Position numbers and translations under genes: made by a program
Shown here: piece after piece, positions 1 through 8,114 of the stretch
How the letters are laid out: the number at the start of each line of letters is the position of its first letter
Numbering within the stretch: the first letter of the stretch is position 1
The notes under the pieces: generated by a model
What the model was told of the DNA's origin: nothing
The model's database searches: none
The model's input: the letters and a program-made list of their open reading frames with translations, nothing else
Origin: JBKJVQ01 sp046717125
GTDB lineage: Bacteria > Pseudomonadota > Alphaproteobacteria > Rhizobiales > Methyloligellaceae
DNA length: 19,199 nt
Assembly (NCBI GenBank): GCA_046717125.1
Contig: JBKJVQ010000076.1
Span: forward strand, 1-19,199
Direction: 5' to 3'

Positions 1-2109
1 CATAGGTGAGGTTGGCCGACACCCCGCCGCCGAACACCGACAGCAGCAGCACGTCGGAAGAGTTCATGACGCCCTTCAACGCGACATCGACGCCCGACTG
101 GATGTCGATGATGTAGAGCTCGCGGTCGAGGTTGTAGCTGAAAGAACGCCCGAACGCGCTCGTCCGCGCCGTGTCGTCCTGTTCAAGCTCGCCGTGTGAC
201 ACCTTGGCCCAGACCGCCGGCGACAGGCCGCCGGGAACCGCAACCGGCGCATCCTTGGCCGAGCCGCCCGCATAGACATCGCCATGGCGCAAAGCGGAGC
301 GCAGATCCGCGGAGCGGTCGAACCAGGTGTCGGAGGTCTCGTGCCAGATATCCTGCGACGCCGTAATCAGCTGCGGCAGCAGGAACGCGCCGCCGCCGGG
401 GCCAACATTGCGCAGCTCGAAGAAGCCCGAGCCGGTATCGACGAAGAACAGGTCGTAGTGGAAGAAGCCGGTATCGATCGGACCGTTCGCCAGCACGAAG
501 TTGGTCTCATCGACATTCGGGCCGTTCACGAACACGACCGGGATCGTGTCGGTGGTGAACATCGACGGCGCGCCGGCGATATTGTTCACCTGCACGAGGG
601 TCTGGCCGAGCGCGTTCCCATTGATGGTGAAAGTGTCGGCGGAACCGCCGTCGTTGAGGATGGCATCGGCGCCAAGCACCGAGCCCGGCCTGCCGATATA
701 GTCGAGGTCGACGCCGCCCGGCGTGTTGGAGATGGTGAAGCTTTCGCCCGCGCCATTGTCGATGAGCGAGATCAGGCCCTCGTTCTGAAACGTCTCGAGA
801 CCTTCGAACGTAGCCGTCTCGGCGATGCCCGCATTCGAGCCGATCTGCACGACGCCCCGGTTCTGGTTCTGGAACACATCGTCGCCTCCGCCGAACAGCG
901 ACGTGCCGGAAGCGTTGAATACGCCGCCCGCCTGGTTCTCGAACCGGTCGGCATTGTCCGTCAGGTCGAGGAAGCCGTTGATCGTGCCGGCGTTGAAGAT
1001 CCGGCCCGATGCGCCTTCGATACGGATGGCAAGGCCCGAGCCCGCCGAGATCACGCCGCCCGCGAGATTGTTGATCGTGGTCGATACGCTGCTGCCGGTA
1101 TAGACGCCGATAGAACTGCCAAACACCGCCCCCGAATTGATCACCTGCACGGCGCCGCCTGCCGAGGCGAGGATGCCGAAACCAAATTCTCCGCCATTCG
1201 CGACGACATCGCCTCTGTTCACGACGGTGACGCCAATGGCCGACGACGCCTGAATGCCGGACGCGTCTCCGGCAGCGTTCACAACGATGTCGCCGCTATT
1301 GTCGATGCTGACCGGGCCGTTCGACGACGCGGAAATGCCAAAGCCGTTATCCCCGGCGTTCACGGCAAGGCCGCCGCTATTGGCTATGCTGATTGGGCCA
1401 TTCGATCCCCCGAAGATGCCGAAGCCGTCATTCCCCCCATTCACGGCAAGGTCGCCGCTGTTGGCTATGCTGACTTCACCAATCCCTGACGAACCAAAAA
1501 TGCCAAAGGCCGTGCCTCCGACGTTCGCGGCGCTCGCCGTAAGGTCGCCGCTGTTGTCGATGTCGACGTCACCAATCCCTGACGACGCAAAGATGCCGAA
1601 GCCCTGCCCATCGGCGTTTACGCCGATATCGCCGCTGTTGTCGATGCTGATGGCACTGTTCGATTGTGCAAGGATGCCGAAGCCCAGCCCGTCGGAATCC
1701 ACGGCGATACCGCCGCTGTTTGCGATGCTGATCGGGCTGTCGGGCCGCCCGAGGTTGTCAGGATGCCGGCAACACTCGCCTGCAAATCGCCGCTATTGGT
1801 GAGATCGATATAGCTCCCTGCGCCATTCGTGACGAGCGTGATCGCGTTGGGCGATGTGGCATTGCTCGCCCGGTTATCGTTATTGACGCAGACGATCGGC
1901 TGGTTGGCGCCCGCATTCACTTCAAGGATCGGATCGTTGCCGGGCGGCGGGCCGCCGGTGCAGGTCACCGTCTGGGCCTGGGCGGGCGTCGCGGTCAGCA
2001 TGGGCAGCGCGATCAGCGTGGAGGCGAGCGCCGTGCCGAGCAGCAGCATTTTACGCGTCGCTGGCCGAGTTAAACCCGCAGCTCCGCCGCACGATTTCAG
2101 CTTGTCCAT
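1..2109 (-). pseudogene. autotransporter with repetitive passenger, frameshifted and cut by the left window edge
   Basis: The N-terminus has a Sec-type signal peptide: a basic n-region, a hydrophobic core (MLLLGTALASTLIALPML) and an APAQAQ cleavage region. A long repetitive passenger follows, rich in the motif SI(A/D)NSGD(I/L), which is typical of beta-helical type V autotransporters. The last residues before the edge (VWAKVSHGELEQDD, then SYNLDRELYIIDIQSGVDV and GGGVSA) look like the start of the outer-membrane beta-barrel domain. Reading from the signal peptide, the frame fails near 1740. The continuing frame is open without a stop from there to base 1, about 580 codons. One missing base in the run around 1741-1747 explains the break. 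I chose the ATG at 2107-2109 because a G-rich SD-like run lies just upstream; an in-frame ATG at 2139 is possible. Whether the frameshift is biological or a sequence error cannot be told here. The family is clear; the substrate or adhesive role is unknown. Confidence 0.8.
1210..1797 (-). repeat. imperfect tandem repeat, period about 81 bp (27 residues), in the autotransporter passenger
   Basis: The core cgcc(g/t)ct(g/a)tt, which encodes the N-S-G-(D/G) turn on the minus strand, begins at 1210, 1291, 1372, 1453, 1546, 1630, 1711 and 1788. The steps are 81, 81, 81, 93, 84, 81 and 77. Each unit encodes roughly SIDNSGDI-VNA-G--FGI-ASS, as expected for beta-helix rungs. All steps are multiples of three except the last, which spans the frameshift; 78 would restore the frame. 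Confidence 0.8.
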
Positions 2110-2469
2110 GAGGCCCCCCAGCCGCCGGAGCGCTCGCATCCGAGCAAGCGCCCCCTTAACCTAAAGCAATAGCGCGGGGACACCCGGCGTCACTAGTGCT
2201 TCCCGGCAACAGTTGGTGTGAATCGGAGTCTTGGGAGTATTCGGCGTGTGGTTCCTTCTCTGTCGCATCGCGACGGGGAGGAGCCAAACCAACCGCCGCT
2301 GAGTATCAGATGAAGACTTCTACGCCGGATCTCGCGACGCGCTTTGCGCACGCGATCCGGGTTGACGCCCTTGCTCGCTGCGCGCGGTTCGCCTACAGAC
2401 CCCGCTGAGCCTGCGCCTCCCTATTGAGGAGGAAGCGGACTCGAATATTCCCAAAGCGTTTGAGGTGAT
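2110..2469. other. divergent intergenic region, no gene recognised
   Basis: These 360 bases separate the autotransporter (minus) from the carboxylesterase (plus), so promoters for both should lie here. No convincing -35/-10 pair stands out. The only structure noticed is the imperfect inverted repeat at 2325-2360. The reading frames across the stretch are short or are extensions of antisense frames and show no recognisable protein. Confidence 0.5.
2325..2360. repeat. imperfect inverted repeat, possible hairpin
   Basis: CCGGAT (2325-2330) and ATCCGG (2355-2360) are the outer arms. CGCG/CGCG and then GCGC-TTT-GCGC lie inside, interrupted by small bulges. It sits about 110 bases before the esterase start. 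There is no T tract, so it is not an obvious terminator; its function is unknown. Confidence 0.35.
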
Positions 2470-3138
2470 TTGAGCAAGATTCGACTCGACGGACCACGCG
2501 TCGCGCCCGCATCGGGCGGCGCGGCCAAACAGGTCGTCGTCTTCCTGCATGGCTATGGCGCGGACGGCAACGACCTGATCGCGCTCGGGCGCGAATGGGC
2601 GGCGGTCCTGCCCGACGCCGCGTTCGTTTCGCCGCATGCGCCGAACCCATGCGCCGGCGCCCCGATGGGGCGAGAGTGGTTTCCGCTCAGCTTCCGCGAT
2701 CCCGGTGAGCTCAGGCGCGGCGTGGTCGCGGCGCATGCGCCAATCGATGCGTTCCTCGACGCCGAACTTAGCAGGACCGGCCTCGCCCCTGCAAAGCTTG
2801 CGCTGGTCGGCTTCAGCCAAGGCGGCATGATGGCGCTGCATGCAGGCACACGGCGCAAGGAGAAGATCGGCGCGATCGTCTCGTATTCGGGCGTGCTTGC
2901 CGGGGCGGACCGCGCGGCGGCGGAAGCGATCACGAAGCCGCCCGTGCTGCTGGTGCACGGGGAACTGGACGACGTCATTCCGTTCGATGCGCTCGCCATG
3001 TCGCGCGACGCGCTCGCCCGCGCCGGTTTCGCGGTCGAATGGCACGCCGCGCCCCGCATCGGCCATGGCATCGACGCGGAAGGATTGCGTCTCGGCGGGC
3101 TGTTTCTGCGCGACGCGTTGCGGAATCGCAACGTATAG
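2470..3138 (+). CDS. alpha/beta-hydrolase carboxylesterase (phospholipase/carboxylesterase family)
   Basis: This 222-residue protein has the usual length and layout of the small cytoplasmic esterases of the phospholipase/carboxylesterase (Abhydrolase_2) family. Seen in the sequence: the oxyanion-hole motif FLHGYGADGNDL near residue 25, the nucleophile elbow GFSQGG (Ser116), the acid in HGELDDVIP (Asp167) and the catalytic His in IGHGID (His199). It should hydrolyse short-chain carboxyl esters; the natural substrate is not predictable. No signal peptide is seen. The start is TTG at 2470, with GAGG four bases upstream. An in-frame TGA at 2461 rules out a longer product, and no ATG offers a sensible alternative. 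It stands alone on the plus strand, 139 bases before the HNH gene. Confidence 0.87.
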   Translation: MSKIRLDGPRVAPASGGAAKQVVVFLHGYGADGNDLIALGREWAAVLPDAAFVSPHAPNPCAGAPMGREWFPLSFRDPGELRRGVVAAHAPIDAFLDAELSRTGLAPAKLALVGFSQGGMMALHAGTRRKEKIGAIVSYSGVLAGADRAAAEAITKPPVLLVHGELDDVIPFDALAMSRDALARAGFAVEWHAAPRIGHGIDAEGLRLGGLFLRDALRNRNV

Positions 3139-3277
3139 AATTCGGTAAGAATACACTCCACAGATATGGTGGCCTTCACAGGGCTGACACGCATCTGTAG
3201 TATCCGCTCCGCGAGCCCTGCGCATTGGGGCTCGTGACATAGCCTGGGTGCGACGGGCGCATGGTGAGTAACGGACC

Positions 3278-3838
3278 GTGACTGTCGCCGCCGTAACCTC
3301 TGGCTCCTATCCGGCGCTCGTTCTGAACGCGGATTACCGGCCGCTGTCCTATTATCCGCTCTCGCTCTGGAGTTGGCAGGATACGGTCAAGGCCGTCTTC
3401 CTCGACCGCGTCAACATCGTCTCTGAATACGACCGCGACGTGCACAGCCCGTCCTTCCGGATGAAGCTGCCGAGCGTCGTGTCGCTGAAAGTGTTTGTGC
3501 GGCCTGCGCTCTACCCGGCCTTCACGCGGTTCAACGTCTTCCTGCGCGATCGCTTCACCTGCCAGTATTGCGGCGACGACGAGGATCTCACCTTCGACCA
3601 TCTGGTGCCGCGCAGCCGGGGCGGCCTCACCCGCTGGGACAACGTCGTGACGGCGTGCGCGCCGTGCAATCTGCGCAAGGGCGGCAAGCTCGCGCGCGAC
3701 GCGTCCATGCATCCTGGGCAGCATCCTTATCGGCCGACGGTCTACGAACTGCACCGCAACGGACGGCTATTCCCGCCGAACTATCTGCACGAGAGCTGGC
3801 TCGATTATCTCTACTGGGATACCGAGCTCGAGCCGTAG
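3278..3838 (+). CDS. HNH endonuclease family protein
   Basis: This 186-residue protein carries a complete HNH domain at about residues 92-135. CQYCG (Cys95, Cys98) and CAPC (Cys127, Cys130) form a zinc-binding CxxC...CxxC pair. Between them are the catalytic FDHLVPRSRGG (Asp107-His108) and the WDN/NLRK asparagines. HNH domains cleave or nick DNA using a metal ion. The first 90 residues (beginning YPALVLNADYRPL) are of the kind found in a chromosomal HNH family common in alphaproteobacteria whose biological job is not established. It is not next to a restriction or phage gene, so a housekeeping role is more likely than defence. The start is GTG at 3278; the upstream ATG at 3261 is out of frame and stops at once. 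Confidence 0.87.
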   Translation: MTVAAVTSGSYPALVLNADYRPLSYYPLSLWSWQDTVKAVFLDRVNIVSEYDRDVHSPSFRMKLPSVVSLKVFVRPALYPAFTRFNVFLRDRFTCQYCGDDEDLTFDHLVPRSRGGLTRWDNVVTACAPCNLRKGGKLARDASMHPGQHPYRPTVYELHRNGRLFPPNYLHESWLDYLYWDTELEP

Positions 3839-3857
3839 CGGCTGTTTTCTTGGAAGT

Positions 3858-3908
3858 CCCCTCACCCGGCGGCTTTGCCGCCACCTTCTCCCGTGAACGG
3901 GAAGAGGG
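3858..3908 (+). repeat. REP-like palindromic element, copy 1
   Basis: The element runs CCCCTCACCCGGC, then the hairpin GGCGGC-TTT-GCCGCC, ACCTT, and a second hairpin CTCCCGTGAACGGGAAG ending GAGGG. An inverted relative lies at 3987-4031. Short GC-rich elements of this form are dispersed in many rhizobial genomes. It lies 19 bases past the HNH stop and could help end transcription between convergent genes. Confidence 0.7.
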
Positions 3909-3986
3909 TACCAGCACGCGGTTCGAGATGCGGAACCAACAAACAGCGGAGGTCGCGGGATCGGCAGAATAGCGGCGGTTCGCATT

Positions 3987-4031
3987 CCCTCTCCCACTCG
4001 TGGGAGGGTGGCCCGAAGGGCCGGGGGAGGG
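3987..4031 (-). repeat. REP-like palindromic element, copy 2 (inverted relative to copy 1)
   Basis: Read on the minus strand it begins CCCTCCCCCGGCCC, continues TTCGGGCCACC, then CTCCCACGAGTGGGAGAGGG, matching copy 1 in order and symmetry. It abuts the dsbB stop codon. The two copies are 78 bases apart in opposite orientation, a REP-doublet arrangement. Confidence 0.7.
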
Positions 4032-4523
4032 CTACTGGCGCTCGCGGCGAAGAGAAGCGAACAAAGCAATACCCGCCAACGCCAGCGACAGCAACGCGCT
4101 GAAGCCCGCGAGCGAAATGCCCCCGAGCGTCCAGGCGGCCTGGTCGCAGGGGACGATCCGGACCTCATCCAGGCGATCCAGCAGATTGCCGCTCAGATCC
4201 CCATCGCCCCCACAGGTCGCCGGACCAGGCCAGAAGCCGTACTCGGCGCCGGCGTGATAGATGCCGAGGCCGGCGTTGCCGAGCATCATCAGCGCAAGCA
4301 GCAGAAGTATGCCGCGTGCCGTGCTTCTGTAGCCCGACGCAAAAAGCAGCGCCGCACCGATCCCGAGCGGAATCGCCGCGTAGTAGGCAAGCCGCTGCTG
4401 CAGGCAGAGCGGGCAGGGCGCAAGGTTGCCGATATGCTCGAAACCGAGCGCGATCACGATGGCGGCCGCCGCCAGACCAGCAATTGCGATGCCGGCTTCG
4501 GCCGGTCCCCAGCGCAAAATCAT
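4032..4523 (-). CDS. dsbB: disulfide bond formation protein B (DsbB)
   Basis: This 163-residue inner-membrane protein has four predicted hydrophobic segments. DsbB re-oxidises the periplasmic thiol oxidase DsbA and passes the electrons to quinone. The first redox pair is in NLAPCPLCLQQR (Cys37, Cys40). The second pair is in the larger periplasmic loop, ATCGGDGD (Cys104) and IVPCDQA (Cys126), so all four catalytic cysteines are present. The ATG at 4521-4523 overlaps the stop codon of the upstream YqaA gene (ATGA), indicating translational coupling. A longer in-frame reading upstream is antisense-like sequence inside the neighbour and was rejected. The gene ends directly against a REP-like element. 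Confidence 0.92.
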   Translation of the reverse strand: MILRWGPAEAGIAIAGLAAAAIVIALGFEHIGNLAPCPLCLQQRLAYYAAIPLGIGAALLFASGYRSTARGILLLLALMMLGNAGLGIYHAGAEYGFWPGPATCGGDGDLSGNLLDRLDEVRIVPCDQAAWTLGGISLAGFSALLSLALAGIALFASLRRERQ

Positions 4524-5101
4524 CCGAGATATTTCAGGGCAACGAAGCCGCCCAGCAAGAGGACGAAGAAAGCGATCGTCAGAAGCCCGAGATATTTCTC
4601 GATGAACGCCTTGATGGGCGGGCCGAACCAATAGAGCAGGCCGGCGACAAGAAAGAACCGGCCGCCCCTGCCTACCGCGCTCGCGACGACGAATGTCAGG
4701 AAATCGAGTTGCGTCACGCCGCTGGCGATGGTGACGACCTTGTAGGGAAACGGCGTGAAGCCCGCCATGAACACGATCCACGCGCCGTAGGCATTGTAAA
4801 GCTGGGCGAACTCGGCGAACTGTTCGGTATAGCCGTACACATCGAGGATCCAGCGTCCGACCGTCTCGAACAGGAACACGCCGATCGCGTATCCGGCCAC
4901 GCCGCCAAGCGTCGAGGCAATGGTCGCGACCGCCGCATTGACCCAGGCGCGCGAGCGATCCGCCAGCGTCATGGCGATCTGCAACACGTCCGGTGGGATC
5001 GGGAAGACCGAGCTCTCGATGAAAGCGATCAGCGCCAGCGCCCAGATCGCATGGCGATGGGCGGCCAGCGCCATGGTCCGGTCGTAAAGTTTGCGCAGCA
5101 T
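4520..5101 (-). CDS. YqaA/DedA-family inner-membrane protein
   Basis: This 193-residue integral membrane protein begins MLRKLYDRTMALAAHRHA and contains the family features ALIAFIESSVFPIPPDVLQI (residues about 24-43), a Gly-rich STLGGVAGYAIG segment, FTPFPYKVVTIASG and a C-terminal PPIKAFIEKYLGL before the last membrane helix. YqaA proteins belong to the DedA/SNARE-associated (VTT) superfamily; some DedA members move phospholipid or undecaprenyl carriers across the membrane, but the role of YqaA is not settled. I chose ATG 5099-5101 because family proteins begin at this point; upstream in-frame sequence shares no family features and reaches towards the tRNA. The gene is coupled to dsbB by a 4-bp overlap. 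Confidence 0.87.
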   Translation of the reverse strand: MLRKLYDRTMALAAHRHAIWALALIAFIESSVFPIPPDVLQIAMTLADRSRAWVNAAVATIASTLGGVAGYAIGVFLFETVGRWILDVYGYTEQFAEFAQLYNAYGAWIVFMAGFTPFPYKVVTIASGVTQLDFLTFVVASAVGRGGRFFLVAGLLYWFGPPIKAFIEKYLGLLTIAFFVLLLGGFVALKYLG

Positions 5102-5175
5102 GGGCGGGTGGTTTACGGGGGGATCGGACTGTTGTCCAACGACAACAGACTTGAGATTTTCTGGCCGTGGCGCGA

Positions 5176-5203
5176 TTGACCGTTGCGCTTCGACCTGTAT
5201 CAT
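5176..5203 (+). promoter_or_regulatory. possible sigma-70-type promoter facing tRNA-Leu
   Basis: TTGACC (5176-5181) and TATCAT (5198-5203) are separated by 16 bases and point to the tRNA gene, which begins about 110 bases downstream. The match is reasonable for a housekeeping promoter. It lies upstream of, and opposite to, the YqaA start. No experimental or comparative support is available here. Confidence 0.35.
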
Positions 5204-5314
5204 CCTCAGCGACTTGAAGCGCGACCGCCGAAAGTGGACGCCTGTTTCGGCGTCAGGTCGCGTGGCCTGAAAATCCAGGGAATACCCGTTTCCATTGGAG
5301 CGGTCATTCCCTGG

Positions 5315-5400
5315 GCCCCAGTGGCGGAATGGTAGACGCGGCAGACTCAAAATCTGTTGCCTGCAAGGGCGTGCCTGTTCGAGTCAGGCCTGGGGCACCA
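5315..5400 (+). tRNA. tRNA-Leu, anticodon CAA (UUG codon), CCA encoded
   Basis: The 5' arm GCCCCAG pairs with CTGGGGC, followed by discriminator A and an encoded CCA at 5398-5400. The D-arm TGGCGGAATGGTAGACGCG is typical of tRNA-Leu. The anticodon stem GCAGA/TCTGT (last pair a G-T wobble) encloses the loop CTCAAAA, giving anticodon CAA. A long variable arm (TGCCTGCAAGGGCG) and the T-loop GTTCGAGTC confirm a class II tRNA. No integrase or attachment-site duplication is seen beside it. Confidence 0.95.
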
Positions 5401-5502
5401 TCCCGGCCCTTGCGAGAGTGCTCCAGAAGGGGCGTCGTCTGAGGGGGCGATGCTGGAGTGCGCAAGAGGGCGGCCGGTTCGGGCTGAAAGGTGAGGGACG
5501 CG

Positions 5503-6615
5503 ATGCGTAGATCATTGCTGGCGGCGGCGCTGGCCGTCTCGGGATGCATTGCCGCGTCGCAGGCGCAGGCGAGCCCCGCGCTCGCGTTCGACGCCGCCAA
5601 CGGTACGGTACTCTATTCCGAAGACGCCGATGCGCTCTGGTATCCAGCTTCGCTGACCAAGCTGATGACCGCTTACGTGGCCTTCCAGGCGATCCGTCAG
5701 GGCGAGATCGCGGTGCAGACAAGAATCAGTTGCTCCGCCAACGCCAATGCGCAGCAGCCGAGCAAGCTCGGTCTGCCGGTCGGCGGCGGCATCACGCTGG
5801 AACTCGCGCTGAAGGCGCTGATCGTCAAATCCGCCAACGACGTCGCCGTGATGATCGCCGAGGCGGTCGCCGGCACTGAAGCGAAGTTCATCGCCCGCAT
5901 GAACGAGGCGGCGCGGCGGCTCGGCATGAGCCGCACTGTTTTCTACAATCCGCACGGTTTGCCGCATCCCGGTCAGGTGACAACGGCCCGTGACCTCGCC
6001 CGCCTGTCTCGCGCGATTATCGTGGAGTTTCCCGAATATGCGGAACTCTTCTCGATGCATTCGGTGGCAGTCGGCAGGAGCAATCTGCGCACGCACAATT
6101 CTCTGCTGGTGAATTTCGAAGGCGCGGACGGCATGAAGACCGGCTTTATCTGCGATAGTGGATACAATGTCGTCGCCAGCGCTTCGAGGAACGGACGCCG
6201 CGTGGTCGCAGTCGTGCTCGGCGCGACGTCGGGCGCCGGGCGGCGGGATCGCGCCGCCGAGCTCATGGAGCACGGGTTCAGGCGCTTTTTCTGGAAGGCC
6301 ATGTTCGCGCCGACGATCGAGGGACTGGCCGTCGAGGCATCCTTCTCCGTCGGACCCAAGAGCCTGCGCGAGGAGGTCTGCAATCGCCGTCCCCGCGCCA
6401 TCGCCGTCAAGAATAGAGGCGGCGGCCGCAAGCAGATCAAGATCAATGCCGATGGCGCGATCGAGGCGGGCGCGGCGGCGGGAAGCCTGCCCAAGGTGAA
6501 AAAGAAAAAAGCCGGCGGGGCGGTCGAGGCGGACGCTTTGGCGGGAAGCCCGAGCAAGCCGAAAAAGAAGAAATCCGCAGCGGCGAAGAAAGTCCGCGTT
6601 TTCAGTGCCAACTGA
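5503..6615 (+). CDS. D-alanyl-D-alanine carboxypeptidase (peptidase S11, PBP5/DacA-like) with a Lys-rich tail
   Basis: This 370-residue protein begins with a signal peptide (about residues 1-23, ending AQAS). It carries the three penicillin-binding motifs: SLTK (Ser50, Lys53), SAN (Ser110-Asn112) and KTG (212-214). It should trim the terminal D-Ala from peptidoglycan stem peptides in the periplasm. The catalytic domain covers about residues 25-260. The usual PBP5 C-terminal beta domain and amphipathic anchor are not recognisable. Instead there is a basic tail with two KKKK clusters and a 21-residue tandem duplication, which may bind anionic envelope polymers (inference). I prefer ATG 5503, which has GAGGGA at a good distance; the in-frame GTG at 5491 lacks such spacing. 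A hairpin follows the stop codon at once. Confidence 0.9.
   Translation: MRRSLLAAALAVSGCIAASQAQASPALAFDAANGTVLYSEDADALWYPASLTKLMTAYVAFQAIRQGEIAVQTRISCSANANAQQPSKLGLPVGGGITLELALKALIVKSANDVAVMIAEAVAGTEAKFIARMNEAARRLGMSRTVFYNPHGLPHPGQVTTARDLARLSRAIIVEFPEYAELFSMHSVAVGRSNLRTHNSLLVNFEGADGMKTGFICDSGYNVVASASRNGRRVVAVVLGATSGAGRRDRAAELMEHGFRRFFWKAMFAPTIEGLAVEASFSVGPKSLREEVCNRRPRAIAVKNRGGGRKQIKINADGAIEAGAAAGSLPKVKKKKAGGAVEADALAGSPSKPKKKKSAAAKKVRVFSAN
6454..6579 (+). repeat. 63-bp tandem duplication in the carboxypeptidase tail
   Basis: Two adjacent 63-base units (6454-6516 and 6517-6579) encode GAIEAGAAAGSLPKVKKKKA and GAVEADALAGSPSKPKKKKS. They are clearly related but diverged, so the duplication is not recent. 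Each unit ends in a four-lysine cluster. Confidence 0.75.
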
Positions 6616-6644
6616 CGCCGGGTCCGGCGCTTAACCACCCGGCG
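6616..6644 (+). terminator. hairpin just after the carboxypeptidase stop, possible terminator
   Basis: CGCCGGGT (6616-6623) pairs perfectly with ACCCGGCG (6637-6644) across a 13-base loop, beginning directly after the stop codon. No T run follows, so it may be a Rho-dependent end or a 3'-stabilising stem rather than a classical intrinsic terminator. Confidence 0.35.
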
Positions 6645-6710
6645 CATCCCAAACAGATCGTTAAAGCTCCTCTGCTAGAAGTCCGGTGATCGATCCGCCG
6701 GAGCGCCGTC

Positions 6711-8114
6711 TTGTCCCTGTCCAGCGACGCCAACTCCAACTCGGGCCTTGCAGCCGCCTTGCGCGGAGGCCCAGGCTTTGTCCGCGGGCTGGCACGCGCT
6801 GCCATGAGGCCAGGCTCGACGCAACGGTCGGCTCTCGTTGCCCTCGGCATACGCGTCGCCGCCGCCGCGATCGTCTATGTCTCACAAGTGCTGCTCGCGC
6901 GCTGGATGGGACCGTTCCAATACGGTGTGTTCGTCTTCGTCTGGGTTTGGGTGCTGATCCTTGGCGGCCTGGGGCCCATCGGCCTGTCGACCTCCGCGAC
7001 GCGCTTCATCGCCAATTACCGGCAGCGCAATCGGATGGCGCTGCTACGCGGTTTGATCTTTTCCAGCCGTCTGATCGCCTTTGGCGTGAGCTGCGTCACG
7101 ATGGCGGTCGGCATTACCGGGCTGTGGCTGTTCGGCGATCGGTTCGAATCCCACTACGTCATTCCCGCGATGATCATCCTGTGCTGTCTGCCGGCCTATA
7201 CGCTGGTCGACGTGCAGGACGGCATCGCGCGCGGCTTCGGCTGGCTCGGCGTCGCGCTGGCCCCCCCTACCTCCTGCGTCACGGGCTGATCCTAGTCGGT
7301 GTGTTCATCGCCCTGATGCTCGGCTGGAAAGTCGATGCGGTCACGGCGGCGATCTCGGCGATCGCCGCCTGCTGGATCGCCGCCCTGGTGCAGACTGTTG
7401 TGCTCCAGTCCCGTCTAAACAGAATCGTGCCGGCCGGACCGCGGCATATGCGGGTCGGCCCATGGGTGGCCGCAGCCGTGCCGGTCCTGCTGGTGCAGAG
7501 CTTCGATATGCTGTTGCAGAACACCGACGTGCTGGTGATCGCGCATTACCGATCGCCCGAGGATGTCGGCATGTATTACGCCGCGCTGATGACGATCGGC
7601 CTGATTTCGTTCATTCATTTCGCGGTTGCGGCCGCCTCCGCCTACCAGTTCTCCGCCGCGCACGCCGCGCGCGACGATGAAGCGCTGCGCAGGAAGGTCC
7701 ATGACGCCGTCACGTGGACGTTCTGGCCGTCCCTTGTGCTCGCGGCCGCACTCCTCATCATGGGCAAGCCGCTGCTCGCGATGTTCGGCTCGGAGTTCAC
7801 GCAAGCCTATCCGGCCATGTTCGTGCTTGCTGTGGGCCTGATTGTGCGCGCCTCGATGGGACCGGCAGAGTACGTGCTCAACATGCTCGGACAGCAGAAG
7901 GCATGCGCGCTTGCGCTGTCGGTCGGTGCTGCAATGAATCTCGTTCTGAACCTGGTGCTGGTTCCGGAGTACGGACTGATGGGCGCGGCTATCGGTACTG
8001 CTGTCGCGGTCGCGTCAGCGTCGTTGATGATGTCGTATGAAGGCGTGGAAGCGCCTCAGCCTGACATTGTTCATCGGCGCGCGGCTGTTGCCGCGTCCGC
8101 AAGCATCGCTATAG
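6711..8114 (+). pseudogene. polysaccharide (Wzx-type) flippase, two frameshifts
   Basis: The product resembles polysaccharide/lipid-linked oligosaccharide flippases of the MOP superfamily, with about a dozen membrane segments and features such as LLARWMGPFQYGVF, DMLLQNTDVLVIAHY, EDVGMYYAAL and LNLVLVPEYGLMGAAIGT. Such proteins move undecaprenyl-linked sugar units across the inner membrane. Reading starts at TTG 6711 with GGAG seven bases upstream. The frame breaks in a seven-C run (7261-7267): it stops at 7289, but homology continues in the next frame from YLLRHGLILVG. A second, opposite shift near 8039-8042 is needed to read the ending AWKRLSLTLFIGARLL to the TAG at 8112-8114. With both corrected the length is 467 residues, normal for the family. 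The end overlaps the convergent CAP lipoprotein gene by six bases. It may be a true pseudogene, phase-variable, or a sequence error. Confidence 0.8.

Noticed and set aside
284..1489. Long plus-strand open frame (401 codons)
   Set aside because: It is codon-aligned antisense to the autotransporter; the minus strand has the signal peptide, repeats and barrel motifs.
1210..1797. CRISPR-like regular repeats
   Set aside because: The 81-bp units are coding, imperfect and without unique spacers between short identical repeats.
2320..3240. Minus-strand open frame of 306 codons over the esterase
   Set aside because: The plus strand has a complete catalytic triad and family length; the minus frame has neither.
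3278..3838. HNH protein as part of a defence or phage module
   Set aside because: Neighbours are housekeeping genes; no methylase, terminase or other phage gene is present.
5315..5400. tRNA-Leu as an integration site of a mobile element
   Set aside because: No integrase nearby and no repeat of the tRNA 3' end was noticed in the window.
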